Positions 1 through 7,595 of a stretch of DNA of 34,708 bases are shown piece by piece; position 1 is the stretch's first letter; every line of letters starts with the position of its first letter. The DNA comes from Negativicutes bacterium (GTDB lineage Bacteria > Bacillota_C > Negativicutes > Sporomusales_B > JARLHX01). Both the position numbers and the translations under genes were made by a program. The DNA lies in NCBI GenBank assembly GCA_031292015.1, contig JARLHY010000116.1, positions 1-34,708 of the forward strand, given 5' to 3'. The notes under the pieces were generated by a model. That model worked only from the letters and a program-made list of their open reading frames with translations. It ran no database searches and was not told the origin of the DNA.

Positions 1-299
1 ACCGTAACGTCGAGGGATGCGGCCATGCCCTGGATTTTATCGGCGGCCAGGGCCTGCTTGCGGTCGCCTACACCTTCGATGGATTGCAGTTCGACATCAA
101 GCCCTCTGGCTTTGAACATACCCTTTTCTTTCGCGACAAACAAGGCTCCGTAACCAGTCCACGGCGTATAAGCGATGATAACCTTCTGCGGCTGCGCTGG
201 TTGCGCCGGCTGCGCCGATTGGCTGGACCCGCACCCGGCCAGAACGGCCGTCAACAGGAAAATGGCCGCTAATCCGACCGCCAAGAGTCTTTTTTGCAT
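1..299 (-). CDS. ABC transporter substrate-binding lipoprotein (5' part only)
   Basis: The gene reads leftward and leaves the window, so only the first 99 codons are visible. The start is ATG at 299, with a strong AAAGGTGGGG ribosome site upstream. The product begins with a lipoprotein signal (MQKRLL, hydrophobic stretch, then a lipobox LAGC with the cysteine near residue 23). A short Q/A/P-rich linker follows, then VIIAYTPWTGYGALFVAKEKG, which resembles the N-terminal lobe of NitT/TauT/SsuA-type periplasmic binding proteins. That family delivers nitrate, sulfonates, taurine or thiamine precursors to an ABC importer; the substrate cannot be told here. It should be anchored to the outer face of the cytoplasmic membrane. 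The permease and ATPase, if adjacent, lie outside the window. Confidence 0.8.
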   Translation of the reverse strand, partial: MQKRLLAVGLAAIFLLTAVLAGCGSSQSAQPAQPAQPQKVIIAYTPWTGYGALFVAKEKGMFKARGLDVELQSIEGVGDRKQALAADKIQGMAASLDVT

Positions 300-488
300 A
301 ACATTATCCCCCCACCTTTTGATGGAATATAGTATTCTACCAGTCACCGCAGATTCCTGCTGACACTTTAAATTACTAAAGACAAAATATGAAGAAGCAC
401 CGCCGCGGCTGCCGCTCAAACGACAGGCCGGACGGTGCCCCTGAATCCTTCACCAATCTTAAAGATCAGGCTTTTTCAACTGCCTTCT
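300..488. other. Intergenic region with weak terminator candidate
   Basis: This gap separates the oxidizing protein from the downstream binding lipoprotein. In the minus orientation a GCACCG-t-CCG / CGG-CGGTGC stem (about 396-437, loop near 23 nt) lies about 50 bp past the stop of the upstream gene. The stretch after it is only moderately T-rich, so it is a weak terminator candidate. The lipoprotein ribosome site is at about 305-318. I could not identify a convincing -35/-10 pair. Confidence 0.35.
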
Positions 489-1502
489 TTACCAGATTAC
501 GTCCTCCGACACCGCCGCCACACTCGCCGTGCCGGTCAACACCATCGCTGCCCGCAGTTCACCGGCCAGTTTATTCAGCACCATGCCGGCCCCTTCGAGA
601 CCGCCGCCTACCGCGCCTATCGCCAGCGGCCGGCCCAGCAGGACCGCGTCGGCGCCGAGAGCCAGCATCTTCAGGACGTCTCCCCCGCTGCGGATCCCGC
701 CGTCCACCAAAATGGTGATCTGGCCTCTGACCGCCTCGGCGATATGCGGCAGTACCTCGGCCGTGCCTGGCGTATAATCCATCGCCCGGCCGCCGTGGTT
801 GGACACCACGATGGCATCCACGCCGGCCTCCACACAGCCGCGGGCCTCATCCGACGTCATGACTCCCTTTACAATGAACGGTATTTTCGTCTGCCGCTTG
901 ATAGCCGCCAAATCCTCAATGGTTTTGGGACCCACCGGTTGGCCGGCGTTGGTCATATTGATCAGAGCCGCAGCATCCACATCCACCCCGAACGCCGGTG
1001 CGCCAGCCGCTGCGGCGGCTGCGGCCAAAGCCACGATCCTATCGTTTTCCCGCGGTTTTATAATCGGTATGCCCTTGCCGCCGACGGCCTTGAGAGCCTC
1101 AAGCCCCATCTCGAATATCGCCGGATTGGGTCCGTCCCCGGTCATGCAGATAACCCCAGCCTGCTGACAGCCGGTCACCACCGCCTGGTTGTACTCTTCT
1201 TCACTCAGGGCCCCTTTCATATTAATGCTGATGCCGGCGATAGCAGCGCCGATCACCGGCATCGCCAGCTCCATCCCCAAAATCCGGCAGGCCAGCACCG
1301 GCTGCTTAACGCCGTGCTGGGTCCGCAGGTTGAGCCGGTAACCGTCAAGAGCCGCAAAATTATTGCGGAAGGAAGTCCCGCTGCCGACTCCGCCCATTCC
1401 CGGCACTTCGCCGGCGCAGGCTACTCCGTTGCACACCGGGCAGACCCGGCAGACGCCGCCGAATTTGTCCCGCGCGACCTTCTTCAAAGTATCCCAATCC
1501 AT
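489..1502 (-). CDS. FMN-dependent alpha-hydroxy-acid oxidizing protein with N-terminal cysteine cluster
   Basis: A 337-residue member of the FMN alpha-hydroxy-acid dehydrogenase family (lactate/glycolate oxidase fold, TIM barrel). The ATG at 1502 is chosen because GGAGGT sits about 8 bases upstream; the frame is open further upstream but has no family similarity there. Visible family motifs are VKGVMTSDEA, the catalytic-His motif VSNHGGR, and the FMN phosphate loop DGGIRSGGDVLKMLALGADA. The family oxidises 2-hydroxy acids such as L-lactate or glycolate to 2-oxo acids. Unlike classical members, the N-terminus carries C18-x2-C21-x2-C24-x4-C29 followed by a glycine-rich turn, a pattern that could bind zinc or an Fe-S cluster (inference). 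It is also shorter at the N-terminus than lactate oxidases. Transcribed toward the lipoprotein and divergently from the DUF3231 gene. Substrate unknown. Confidence 0.85.
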   Translation of the reverse strand: MDWDTLKKVARDKFGGVCRVCPVCNGVACAGEVPGMGGVGSGTSFRNNFAALDGYRLNLRTQHGVKQPVLACRILGMELAMPVIGAAIAGISINMKGALSEEEYNQAVVTGCQQAGVICMTGDGPNPAIFEMGLEALKAVGGKGIPIIKPRENDRIVALAAAAAAAGAPAFGVDVDAAALINMTNAGQPVGPKTIEDLAAIKRQTKIPFIVKGVMTSDEARGCVEAGVDAIVVSNHGGRAMDYTPGTAEVLPHIAEAVRGQITILVDGGIRSGGDVLKMLALGADAVLLGRPLAIGAVGGGLEGAGMVLNKLAGELRAAMVLTGTASVAAVSEDVIW

Positions 1503-1638
1503 GTTACAACCTCCTGTCAAAGTGAACCTTCCACCAAGACTTCGTTTCCCTCCGCTGCAAATCCTTCCGCGCTGCATGAAAAACGGCTGTTGCGTCCATT
1601 CTAAGAAGGTATAGCGAATTTGCGAAGGAGGCTGCTCA

Positions 1639-2178
1639 GTGACCACCATGGATAAAATCAACACCGCTGTCAACACCACAATAAACATGGTTTTCGACAA
1701 AGAACCGCTGAACTACCTGGAAGCCGCCGCGCTTTACGGCATCGTAGCCGCCGGCCGCCAGAGCCTGTCTGCTCTGGAAGTCCTGTACAACCAGGCTCAG
1801 GACCGGGACCTGCGGGCGATGATCAAGCGGGCCATAGACGAACAGACCAAATGGCTGGTGGAGCGGGCCGAAAAGGCCATCGCCGCCGCCGGCATTCCCC
1901 TGCCGTCCATCCCCTCCGTCCGGCGCCGCCTGCACGATGCACCGTCGCAGCTGCCTGACGACGCCCGCTTTACCGATCAGGAAATCGTTCTGGCACTCGC
2001 CAACATGGCCAAAGTATCCCAAATGGCCGTTCTCAGCGCCATGCATCAGTCCTACAAACCGGAAATCGCCATCGTTTACCGGGAAGTCCTGGACTCGGCC
2101 TTCGACTTCAACTATCGCCTGCTGAAAATGACCCTCGACAAGGGCTGGCTGCCCCACCTGGCAAAAATTGAACACTGA
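1639..2178 (+). CDS. DUF3231 family protein
   Basis: A 179-residue, mostly helical protein without signal peptide. It looks like a single-domain DUF3231 protein: an N-terminal NTTINMVFDKEPLNYLEAAALYG segment, then long amphipathic helices, and a C-terminal FDFNYRLLKMTLDKGWLP that is typical of the group. DUF3231 proteins are predicted ferritin-like bundles found mainly in spore-forming Firmicutes and often linked to spore coat; the biochemical role is not known. GTG at 1639 is chosen because GAAGGAGG ends 7 bases before it; the in-frame ATG at 1648 would be 16 bases away. It is one of few plus-strand genes here. A long-loop hairpin at 2206-2259 may end its transcript. Confidence 0.7.
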   Translation: MTTMDKINTAVNTTINMVFDKEPLNYLEAAALYGIVAAGRQSLSALEVLYNQAQDRDLRAMIKRAIDEQTKWLVERAEKAIAAAGIPLPSIPSVRRRLHDAPSQLPDDARFTDQEIVLALANMAKVSQMAVLSAMHQSYKPEIAIVYREVLDSAFDFNYRLLKMTLDKGWLPHLAKIEH

Positions 2179-2448
2179 GTATATGTAAAGACCTCAGGCA
2201 AAGCAGGTGGGGGTTGCAGAGCGGCCTGGAGAGAAACACCGGGTTACTCCACCCCCGCCTCTTTTGGCCAATTGTGTTTGTCGTTTTATTCTTGGGCGGT
2301 TCTTCCATATCCTGCATACTTATCTGGAACAATCATCCTTCGGCGAGGATGAACAGATTTCTGAGTCATTGCAGAATAAAACCCAGGATCTCCGGGGGTT
2401 GTCCGGTTCCTGGGTCCAATAGTATATGAATCCTAAACTTTATTGAAA
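2179..2448. other. Intergenic region with hairpin and half of a dispersed 32-bp repeat
   Basis: A gap of 270 bp between two convergent genes. GGTGGGGGT at 2206-2214 can pair with ACCCCCGCC at 2251-2259, followed by TCTTTT, a possible plus-strand terminator with a long loop. Bases 2200-2231 match 20114-20145 at 29 of 32 positions. A frame starting TTG at 2214 could encode a 71-residue peptide with one membrane-like segment (RLFWPIVFVVLFLGG), but its ribosome site directly abuts the start and lies in the repeat. I do not call it a gene. Confidence 0.4.
2200..2231 (+). repeat. 32-bp dispersed repeat, copy 1
   Basis: Begins AAAGCAGGTGGGGGTTG and ends GAGCGGCCTGGAG. The other copy, at 20114-20145, differs at three positions. 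Both copies lie just 3' of a gene (DUF3231 here, the YitT-family gene there). Confidence 0.7.
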
Positions 2449-2736
2449 CTACATGGTTAATAATTCATGCCTGGTCCGCTCTTCCAGTTCGGCCTGCTTG
2501 GCGTCATTAAAATTGTGCAGCTCGCTCAAATACCCGGTTATGCGGCGGACCCGTCGGATTGGCGACTTTTCTTTGGCTTTGACGATAACATAGCCGCCGT
2601 CGGTCTGGATTTCCACCGTGTCCAGCGTTTTGCCTTTCTCCCGCCAAAGACCGATCTCCTCTTCGGCATACCTGACTGCCTCTTCCGGTGTCATTTCAAA
2701 CGGATAATCGACTTTTACGCCCTCAACCATCATCAT
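2449..2736 (-). CDS. Small protein resembling the glycyl-radical tail of anaerobic ribonucleotide reductase
   Basis: Predicted 95 residues with ATG at 2736, preferred because GGAGG lies 8 bases upstream; a longer frame to 2844 has no visible ribosome site. Residues about 61-90 (RRVRRITGYLSELHNFNDAK, then QAELEERTRH) align by eye with the C-terminal end of NrdD, whose RVCGYLG contains the glycyl-radical glycine and is followed by FNxGKQxExxxRxxH. Gly68 would be the equivalent residue. The protein has no cysteine, so the NrdD zinc site and active-site cysteines are absent. The acidic N-terminal half (TPEEAVRYAEEEIGLW) is unrecognised. By analogy with GrcA/YfiD, which repairs pyruvate formate-lyase, a spare-part role is imaginable; this is inference. 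No nrdD or nrdG is in the window. Confidence 0.6.
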   Translation of the reverse strand: MMMVEGVKVDYPFEMTPEEAVRYAEEEIGLWREKGKTLDTVEIQTDGGYVIVKAKEKSPIRRVRRITGYLSELHNFNDAKQAELEERTRHELLTM

Positions 2737-2899
2737 ATCCTGATCCTCCAAATTCTGATTATTGAGACTTATTAGGGTTTCGACAACAACCCCGCTTTTC
2801 CTGCTCAACATTTCCATATTTAGTGTTTTTTTGTCTATGTACATCTATATCTTGCGGAAAAAGCAATAATTTGCCGTTTTATCATCTAGCAACCTAAAC

Positions 2900-2929
2900 A
2901 AAAAGAGCCCCCCAGTGGAGGGCCCTTTG
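2900..2929 (-). terminator. Rho-independent terminator of rubredoxin gene
   Basis: On the minus strand, AAAGGGCCCTCC-actg-GGGGGGCTCTTT forms a 12-bp stem with a few G-U pairs and runs into a T tract, five bases after the rubredoxin stop codon. Confidence 0.85.
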
Positions 2930-2933
2930 CTTG

Positions 2934-3092
2934 TCATTCCGGTTGAAACTGATCTTTGCCCACGCCGCACACCGGGCAGGCCCAATCGTCAGGCAGATCG
3001 TTAAAGGCGGTGCCTGCCGCGATGCCGTGGTCGGCATCACCCTGCGCTTCGTCATAAACATAACCGCATACCGTACAAACCCATTTCGCCAT
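2934..3092 (-). CDS. Rubredoxin
   Basis: A complete 52-residue rubredoxin. It starts [19 protein letters not shown] and ends [18 protein letters not shown]. The two CxxCG knuckles (C6/C9 and C39/C42) bind one iron, and the aromatic and acidic residues between them are those of typical rubredoxins. ATG at 3092 has AAGGAG about 9 bases upstream. Rubredoxins are small cytoplasmic one-electron carriers; in anaerobes they commonly feed electrons to flavodiiron proteins, rubrerythrins or superoxide reductase. No such partner is adjacent, so the partner is unknown. It appears to be a single-gene unit with its own strong terminator. Confidence 0.96.
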   Translation of the reverse strand: MAKWVCTVCGYVYDEAQGDADHGIAAGTAFNDLPDDWACPVCGVGKDQFQPE

Positions 3093-3644
3093 CCGACACA
3101 CTCCTTATTTTCAAGACTGTCTGGCTATATTGTACCGCATCGGCGGGTGTAGATGCAAGAAATTCCAGGCCGTACAGACAAAATTGAAAAGAGCCCGTAA
3201 TGATCTACGCTACAGCCAATACCGATCACTACATACCTATACGCAATCTTTCGACTACGCACAAGCATTACACAACCGGCACTGACCTTTGCTCGACTAC
3301 CAGGAATACCTGCCGAACCTACCGCAGTCATCTCGACAACGATAGACCCATCAACAGTTTCCGGGGAACCTACTCCAGCACCCCTGGCAGTCTTAGCTCG
3401 ACCGACATGCATCCCTTTTGACCATACGGCAACATTTCGGCTACCGCACAGCCTTACAAGACACATACCGATCTGCCCGCCGACTAATGCCGAGCCCCTT
3501 GCGAGATCCGACACTAATCTTTGGCCGACCAATACCGAACCCCATGTGAGATCCGACACCAGTCTTGGCTCAACCATTACGAACCCTTTACGCTCATTAT
3601 TATCGGCCGCAGACCGCCACTTTATTCCTGGAAATTAATAGAAA
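3093..3644. other. Gene-poor 550-bp stretch of atypical composition
   Basis: No gene is convincing between rubredoxin and mobA. The plus strand is rich in short CGAC, ACC and TAC words and less GC-rich than neighbouring genes. The right third holds 45-bp tandem repeats, and looser look-alikes of the same unit seem to extend leftward to about 3200. On the minus strand a frame from 3577 to 3125 (150 residues) reads through the repeats, giving RLVSDLTWGSVLVGQ then RLVSDLARGSALVGG. It has only a weak AAAGGG before the ATG and no family resemblance. It could be a decayed or low-complexity gene; I leave it uncalled. Confidence 0.4.
3479..3568. repeat. Two tandem 45-bp repeat units
   Basis: Units start at 3479 (GCCGACTAATGCCGAGCCCC) and 3524 (GCCGACCAATACCGAACCCC), share GAGATCCGACAC in the middle, and are about 80% identical. 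A third, partial unit (CTCAACCATTACGAACCC) follows at 3569. The 45-bp period keeps the minus-strand frame open. Confidence 0.75.
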
Positions 3645-4220
3645 TTACACCAGATCCGCCGGGCTGTTCAAGTTGCGCAGCATGGCGCAGTCAGGCCTGA
3701 ATTGGCCCAGCTCCTCGGCACTGACCAACCGCAGGCGGACCTTCGGGTATAGGTCGGTAATCCGCAGGTGCCCCTGCTTCAGCATCTCCTCGATCGCCGC
3801 CAGGCAGCGGCGGTGATAGATGGCATGCAAGGGATTGAAATAGCCGTCGATGAACGGCACGGCGGCATCGAAACCGTTGACGGCTGCAGCCATGTAGTCC
3901 ACCGCCCGGCTGTCGATGTAAGGCATGTCGCAGGCCGCGACAAAATTATAGTCGGTGCCGGAGGCCGCCAGCCCCGCCTGGATGCCGCCCAGGGGCCCGC
4001 AGCCCGGATAACTGTCGGCAACGACGTCCACAGCCGGCAGGGTGATGACCCGGGGCAGATTGCTCACCACTATCAGCCGGGCGCATACCGGGGCCAAAGC
4101 GCCCAGCACCGTGTGCAGCAGATCGCTGTCGCCCCAGGGCAGGCTGGCTTTGTCACAACCCATCCGGACACTGCGTCCGCCGGCCAATACGATTCCGGTC
4201 AACTTCGCTTTATCCGCCAC
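3645..4220 (-). CDS. mobA: Molybdenum cofactor guanylyltransferase MobA
   Basis: A 191-residue protein if started at GTG 4220, where GGGGGAG lies 7 bases upstream just after the uvrC stop. An in-frame ATG at 4256 would overlap uvrC and lacks such a site. The N-terminal nucleotide-binding signature LAGGRSVRMGCDKASLPWG, the GPLGGIQAGL segment and AACDMPYI (metal-binding aspartate) identify the MobA nucleotidyltransferase fold. It transfers GMP from GTP to molybdopterin to make the guanine dinucleotide cofactor used by DMSO-reductase-family enzymes such as formate dehydrogenase and nitrate reductase. It sits 13 bp downstream of uvrC in the same direction, so co-transcription is likely; the pairing looks like operon convenience rather than shared function. 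Confidence 0.9.
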   Translation of the reverse strand: MADKAKLTGIVLAGGRSVRMGCDKASLPWGDSDLLHTVLGALAPVCARLIVVSNLPRVITLPAVDVVADSYPGCGPLGGIQAGLAASGTDYNFVAACDMPYIDSRAVDYMAAAVNGFDAAVPFIDGYFNPLHAIYHRRCLAAIEEMLKQGHLRITDLYPKVRLRLVSAEELGQFRPDCAMLRNLNSPADLV

Positions 4221-4233
4221 TTGCTTTCTCCCC

Positions 4234-6030
4234 CTACCGCTGCCGAAAAAATTCATACACCTTCTCGGCCGCCGGTTTGGTCATCCCCGGTACCGCGGCC
4301 AGTTCCTCGGCCGTGGCTGCCTTGATTTTGGCCAGGCTGCCGAAATGATCCCACAGCGCCTTGCGGCGTTTGGCGCCGATGCCTGACACATGGTCCAGCA
4401 CCGAAACCAGGTTCCGCTTTGCCCGCAGCTTGCGATGAAAAGTCACTGCGAACCGGTGAGCCTCGTCCCGGATCCGCTGCATCAAAAACAGCGCCTGGGA
4501 ACTGCGGGGCAGGATCAGCGGGTCGCTGTCGCCTTCCCGGAAGATATGTTCGAATTCCTTGGCCAGACCGATCACCGGAATCTCGGTCAAGCCCGCTCCC
4601 CGGATGATCTCCAGCGCAGAGCTCAGCTGCCCTTTTCCGCCGTCGATCACGATGAGGTCAGGCAGCGGGGCGGCCGTCTCCCCGTAGCGGCGGCCGACGA
4701 CTTCCTGCATCGACCGGAAATCGTCCGGCTTGCCTTCCACCGTCCGCAGCTTATAGCGGCGGTAGTCGGACTTCTTCGGCGCCCCGTCCTCGAACACCAC
4801 CATCGAAGCCACCGTTTCCGCCCCTTGAATATGGGAAATATCGAAGCATTCGATCCGCTGCGGCGGCAGCGGCAGTCTGAGGTAGTCCGCCAGCTCCGCC
4901 AAAGCACCGCTGGTATGCCGGGCATCGGCCCGCAGCCGGGCCGTCTGCTCTTCCAGCACGACGGCGGCGTTGCCTGCGGCCATATTCACCAGATCCTTCT
5001 TGGTTCCCCGCTTCGGTTCCTCCAGCGCTACCCGGCCTCCCTTGCGGTCGCTGAGCCAGCCGGCCAGAAGCTCCCGTTCCGGCAGAGCCAGCGGCAGCAA
5101 AATTTCCCGGGGGATGAAGGTCGCCTGACTGTAATACTGTTTGATGAACGCCGCCAGCACCTCGGCGTCGTCCTCGTCCTCGCCGCCGGTCACCATGAAG
5201 TGTTCGCGCCCGATCATTTTGCCGCTGCGGACAAAAAACACCTGAACACAGGTACCTGCCGCCGACCGGGCCAGGCCCACCACGTCCTGATCGCCCGCCC
5301 CGGTGACGATATTCTGCTTCTCGATCACCTGCTGCACCGCCGCCAGTTGATCCCTCAGCACCGCCGCCTGCTCGAAATCGAGATTGGCGGCCGCTACCTC
5401 CATTCGGCGGCGCAGGTCCTTCATCACCGTGTCGCTGCGCCCCTCCAGCAGCAGGCACACCGCTTTGATCATCTCCCCGTAGAACCCGGCTTCCACCTTG
5501 CCGCTGCAAGGCGCCAGGCAGCGTTTGATATGGTGCTGCAGGCAAGGCCGGGCCGCGTCGAGGTTGCGGCAGCTGCGCAGGGGAAACAGCTTGCGCAGCA
5601 GGCGGATGGTCTCATGGACCGCCCCGGCGTTAGTGTAGGGCCCGAAATATTTGGCCCCGTCTTTTAGCACTTTGCGGGTGACGTAAACCAGCGGATAAGT
5701 CTCATTCAGCGTGACCTTTATGTAGGGGAAACTCTTGTCGTCCCGCAGGCTGATGTTGTATTTCGGCCGATGCTTCTTGATCAGGTTGCATTCCAGGATC
5801 AGTGCTTCCATCTCCGACGCTGTAACAATATATTCCAGGTCGACGATCCGGGCCACCATCGACAGCACCTTGGGGGAATGATTCCGGCTGGCCTGAAAGT
5901 AAGACCTTACCCGGTTCTTCAGGTTTACCGCCTTGCCGACATAGATAATCCGCCCCTGTCCGTCCTTCATCAGGTAGACCCCGGGCATATCCGGCAACAG
6001 CGTCAGTTTTTCCTCCAGTTCGGCGGTCAC
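4234..6030 (-). CDS. uvrC: Excinuclease ABC subunit C
   Basis: A 598-residue full-length UvrC, the nuclease that makes both incisions around lesions marked by UvrA2B. Visible modules in order are: the GIY-YIG domain (GVYLMKDGQGRIIYVGKA, about residues 18-35), a cysteine-bearing middle region (CLQHHIKRCLAPC), a UVR domain for UvrB contact (LRRRMEVAAANLDFEQAA), the RNase-H-like C-terminal nuclease (ECFDISHIQG and LPDLIVIDGGKGQLSSAL with catalytic aspartates), and a tandem helix-hairpin-helix (VSGIGAKRRKALWDHFG, VPGMTKPAAEKVYEFF). The start is GTG at 6030 with GGGAGGA 7 bases upstream. It is followed closely by mobA and is divergent from the biotin carboxylase gene. I saw no LexA-type box upstream. 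Confidence 0.97.
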   Translation of the reverse strand: MTAELEEKLTLLPDMPGVYLMKDGQGRIIYVGKAVNLKNRVRSYFQASRNHSPKVLSMVARIVDLEYIVTASEMEALILECNLIKKHRPKYNISLRDDKSFPYIKVTLNETYPLVYVTRKVLKDGAKYFGPYTNAGAVHETIRLLRKLFPLRSCRNLDAARPCLQHHIKRCLAPCSGKVEAGFYGEMIKAVCLLLEGRSDTVMKDLRRRMEVAAANLDFEQAAVLRDQLAAVQQVIEKQNIVTGAGDQDVVGLARSAAGTCVQVFFVRSGKMIGREHFMVTGGEDEDDAEVLAAFIKQYYSQATFIPREILLPLALPERELLAGWLSDRKGGRVALEEPKRGTKKDLVNMAAGNAAVVLEEQTARLRADARHTSGALAELADYLRLPLPPQRIECFDISHIQGAETVASMVVFEDGAPKKSDYRRYKLRTVEGKPDDFRSMQEVVGRRYGETAAPLPDLIVIDGGKGQLSSALEIIRGAGLTEIPVIGLAKEFEHIFREGDSDPLILPRSSQALFLMQRIRDEAHRFAVTFHRKLRAKRNLVSVLDHVSGIGAKRRKALWDHFGSLAKIKAATAEELAAVPGMTKPAAEKVYEFFRQR

Positions 6031-6104
6031 GGCAGGTCCTCCCGGAATTTACGTATTTGTCGAATTGACACACAATTCTGCCCTTGTATACATATGATTT
6101 TCCA

Positions 6105-6133
6105 TTGAATTGTCAGTCGAATTATATTATAAT
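6105..6133 (+). promoter_or_regulatory. Sigma-A-type promoter of biotin carboxylase gene
   Basis: TTGAAT at 6105-6110, a 17-bp spacer, and a perfect TATAAT at 6128-6133. The start codon is 67 bp beyond the -10. Confidence 0.7.
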
Positions 6134-6199
6134 AGCAATATTAGTACCAGGTAATAATATCTCCTGGTAAACTATAACAGTCAATGGGAGGTCAAAACG

Positions 6200-7522
6200 A
6201 TGTTTAAACGACTGCTGATCGCCAATCGCGGCGAGATCGCCGTCCGAATCATCCGGGCCTGCCAGGAGCTGGGCATTAAAACCGTCGCCGTCTATTCGGA
6301 CGCTGACTATGACGCCTTGCATGTGCAACTGGCCGATGAAGCTTATCATCTCGGTCCGGCTCCGGCGGAATACAGCTATCTGAATGGAGCGGCCATCGTC
6401 GCCGTGGCCAAAATGGCCCAGGCCGATGCAGTCCACCCTGGTTATGGCTTTTTATCCGAAAACGCTGAGTTTGCCGAAATGGTCACCAAGGCCGGACTGA
6501 CTTTCGTCGGACCACGGGCCGACACCATCCGCAAAGTCGGCAACAAAGACGCGGCCCGCACCGCTATGCAGCAAGCCGGACTGCCGATGACCCAGGGCAG
6601 CGCCTCCAGCACCGATGTGGTGGAACTCTGCCGTATGGCTGAAGAAATCGGCTACCCCGTCATCCTCAAACCTGCTGCCGGCGGTGGCGGCAACGGTATC
6701 CGTTCCGCCAACAACCGCAAAGAACTGATTCGCGCCGCTGACAAAATCGCTGCCAATTCTCCCTGTTTCCTGGAGCGGTATGTCGCCGACGCCCGTCACA
6801 TCGAAGTCCAGATCGTTGCCGACAACTATGGTCATGTCATTCATCTCGGCGAACGGGAATGCTCGCTGCAGCGCAGGAATCAAAAGGTTCTTGAAGAAGC
6901 GCCGTCCAGCGCCCTGACCCCGGAAATGCGCCATCATGTCGGCGAACTGGCCATCCGGGCAGCCAAAAGCGTTCACTACACCAACGTGGGCACCGTGGAA
7001 TTTTTAATGGATAAAAACAGCGGGCAGTTTTACTTCATGGAAATCAACCCGCGAATCCAGGTAGAGCACGGCATCACTGAAATCATCACAGGCATCGACC
7101 TTGTCAAAACCCAGATCCAGATAGCCACCGGCGAACCGCTGGCCATCCAGCAGGAGGACGTCACCTTCCGCGGCCACGCCATCGAATGCCGGATCAACGC
7201 CGAGGACCCTGTGTTCAACTTCCTGCCCTCGCCTGGTAAAATCACCTTTTACCATCAGCCGGGCGGTCCCAATGTCCGGGTCGACAGCGGCGTGTGCACC
7301 GGTTCCAACGTTCAGTCCTACTATGACTCCCTCATCGCCAAGGTCATCGCCCACGGGCGGACCCGCGGCGAAGCCATACTGGTGATGAAGCGGGCTCTGG
7401 CCGAATTCCGGATCGAAGGCATCAAAACCACCATCGCCTTCCACCGGGAAGTCCTGAACGATCCCGACTTCTGCAGCGGTGATATTGATACCCAATTCAT
7501 CGTCAAGCGCATGATCTCCTAG
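6200..7522 (+). CDS. Biotin carboxylase (AccC/PycA-type ATP-grasp), stand-alone
   Basis: A 440-residue biotin carboxylase: it uses ATP and bicarbonate to carboxylate biotin on a carrier protein. ATG at 6200 follows GGGAGG. Seen in order: N-terminal Rossmann-like part (RLLIANRGEIAVRIIRACQE), HPGYGFLSEN, ATP-binding lysines (GNKDAAR and VILKPAAGGGG), ARHIEVQIVAD, ERECSLQRRNQKVLEEAP, GTVEFL, and the catalytic EINPRIQVEH plus VRVDSGV arginine. Two positions are atypical: the glycine loop reads GGGGNGIR where most homologues have GGGGRGMR, and QVEH is followed by G rather than P. No biotin carrier or carboxyltransferase gene is adjacent, so whether it serves acetyl-CoA, pyruvate or another carboxylase is open. 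It has its own promoter and terminator and is therefore probably monocistronic. Confidence 0.9.
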   Translation: MFKRLLIANRGEIAVRIIRACQELGIKTVAVYSDADYDALHVQLADEAYHLGPAPAEYSYLNGAAIVAVAKMAQADAVHPGYGFLSENAEFAEMVTKAGLTFVGPRADTIRKVGNKDAARTAMQQAGLPMTQGSASSTDVVELCRMAEEIGYPVILKPAAGGGGNGIRSANNRKELIRAADKIAANSPCFLERYVADARHIEVQIVADNYGHVIHLGERECSLQRRNQKVLEEAPSSALTPEMRHHVGELAIRAAKSVHYTNVGTVEFLMDKNSGQFYFMEINPRIQVEHGITEIITGIDLVKTQIQIATGEPLAIQQEDVTFRGHAIECRINAEDPVFNFLPSPGKITFYHQPGGPNVRVDSGVCTGSNVQSYYDSLIAKVIAHGRTRGEAILVMKRALAEFRIEGIKTTIAFHREVLNDPDFCSGDIDTQFIVKRMIS

Positions 7523-7540
7523 TTATATCGCAAATATTTC

Positions 7541-7570
7541 TTTAAGGCGGGCCGTTTGGCCCGCCTTATT
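7541..7570 (+). terminator. Terminator of biotin carboxylase gene
   Basis: A perfect 11-bp stem, TAAGGCGGGCC / GGCCCGCCTTA with a GTTT loop (7543-7568), 20 bases after the stop. T-rich stretches lie on both sides, so it could also work on the minus strand. Confidence 0.85.
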
Positions 7571-7595
7571 CGTATTTTCAACAACTTTGGAACAG

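Noticed and set aside
435..1604. Long open frame on the plus strand opposite the FMN oxidizing protein
   Set aside because: GC-rich antisense shadow; no family motifs and no ribosome site, while the minus frame has clear motifs.
2207..2429. Two 71-codon plus frames, one with a membrane-like segment
   Set aside because: Their starts lie in the dispersed repeat and directly against or inside the G-rich hairpin arm; no support for translation.
3125..3577. 150-codon minus frame over the 45-bp repeats
   Set aside because: Weak ribosome site, no family, odd composition; kept only as part of the region description.
4390..5667. 425-codon plus-strand frame opposite uvrC
   Set aside because: Low-complexity H/R/Q/P-rich translation typical of antisense to a GC-rich gene; uvrC is unambiguous.
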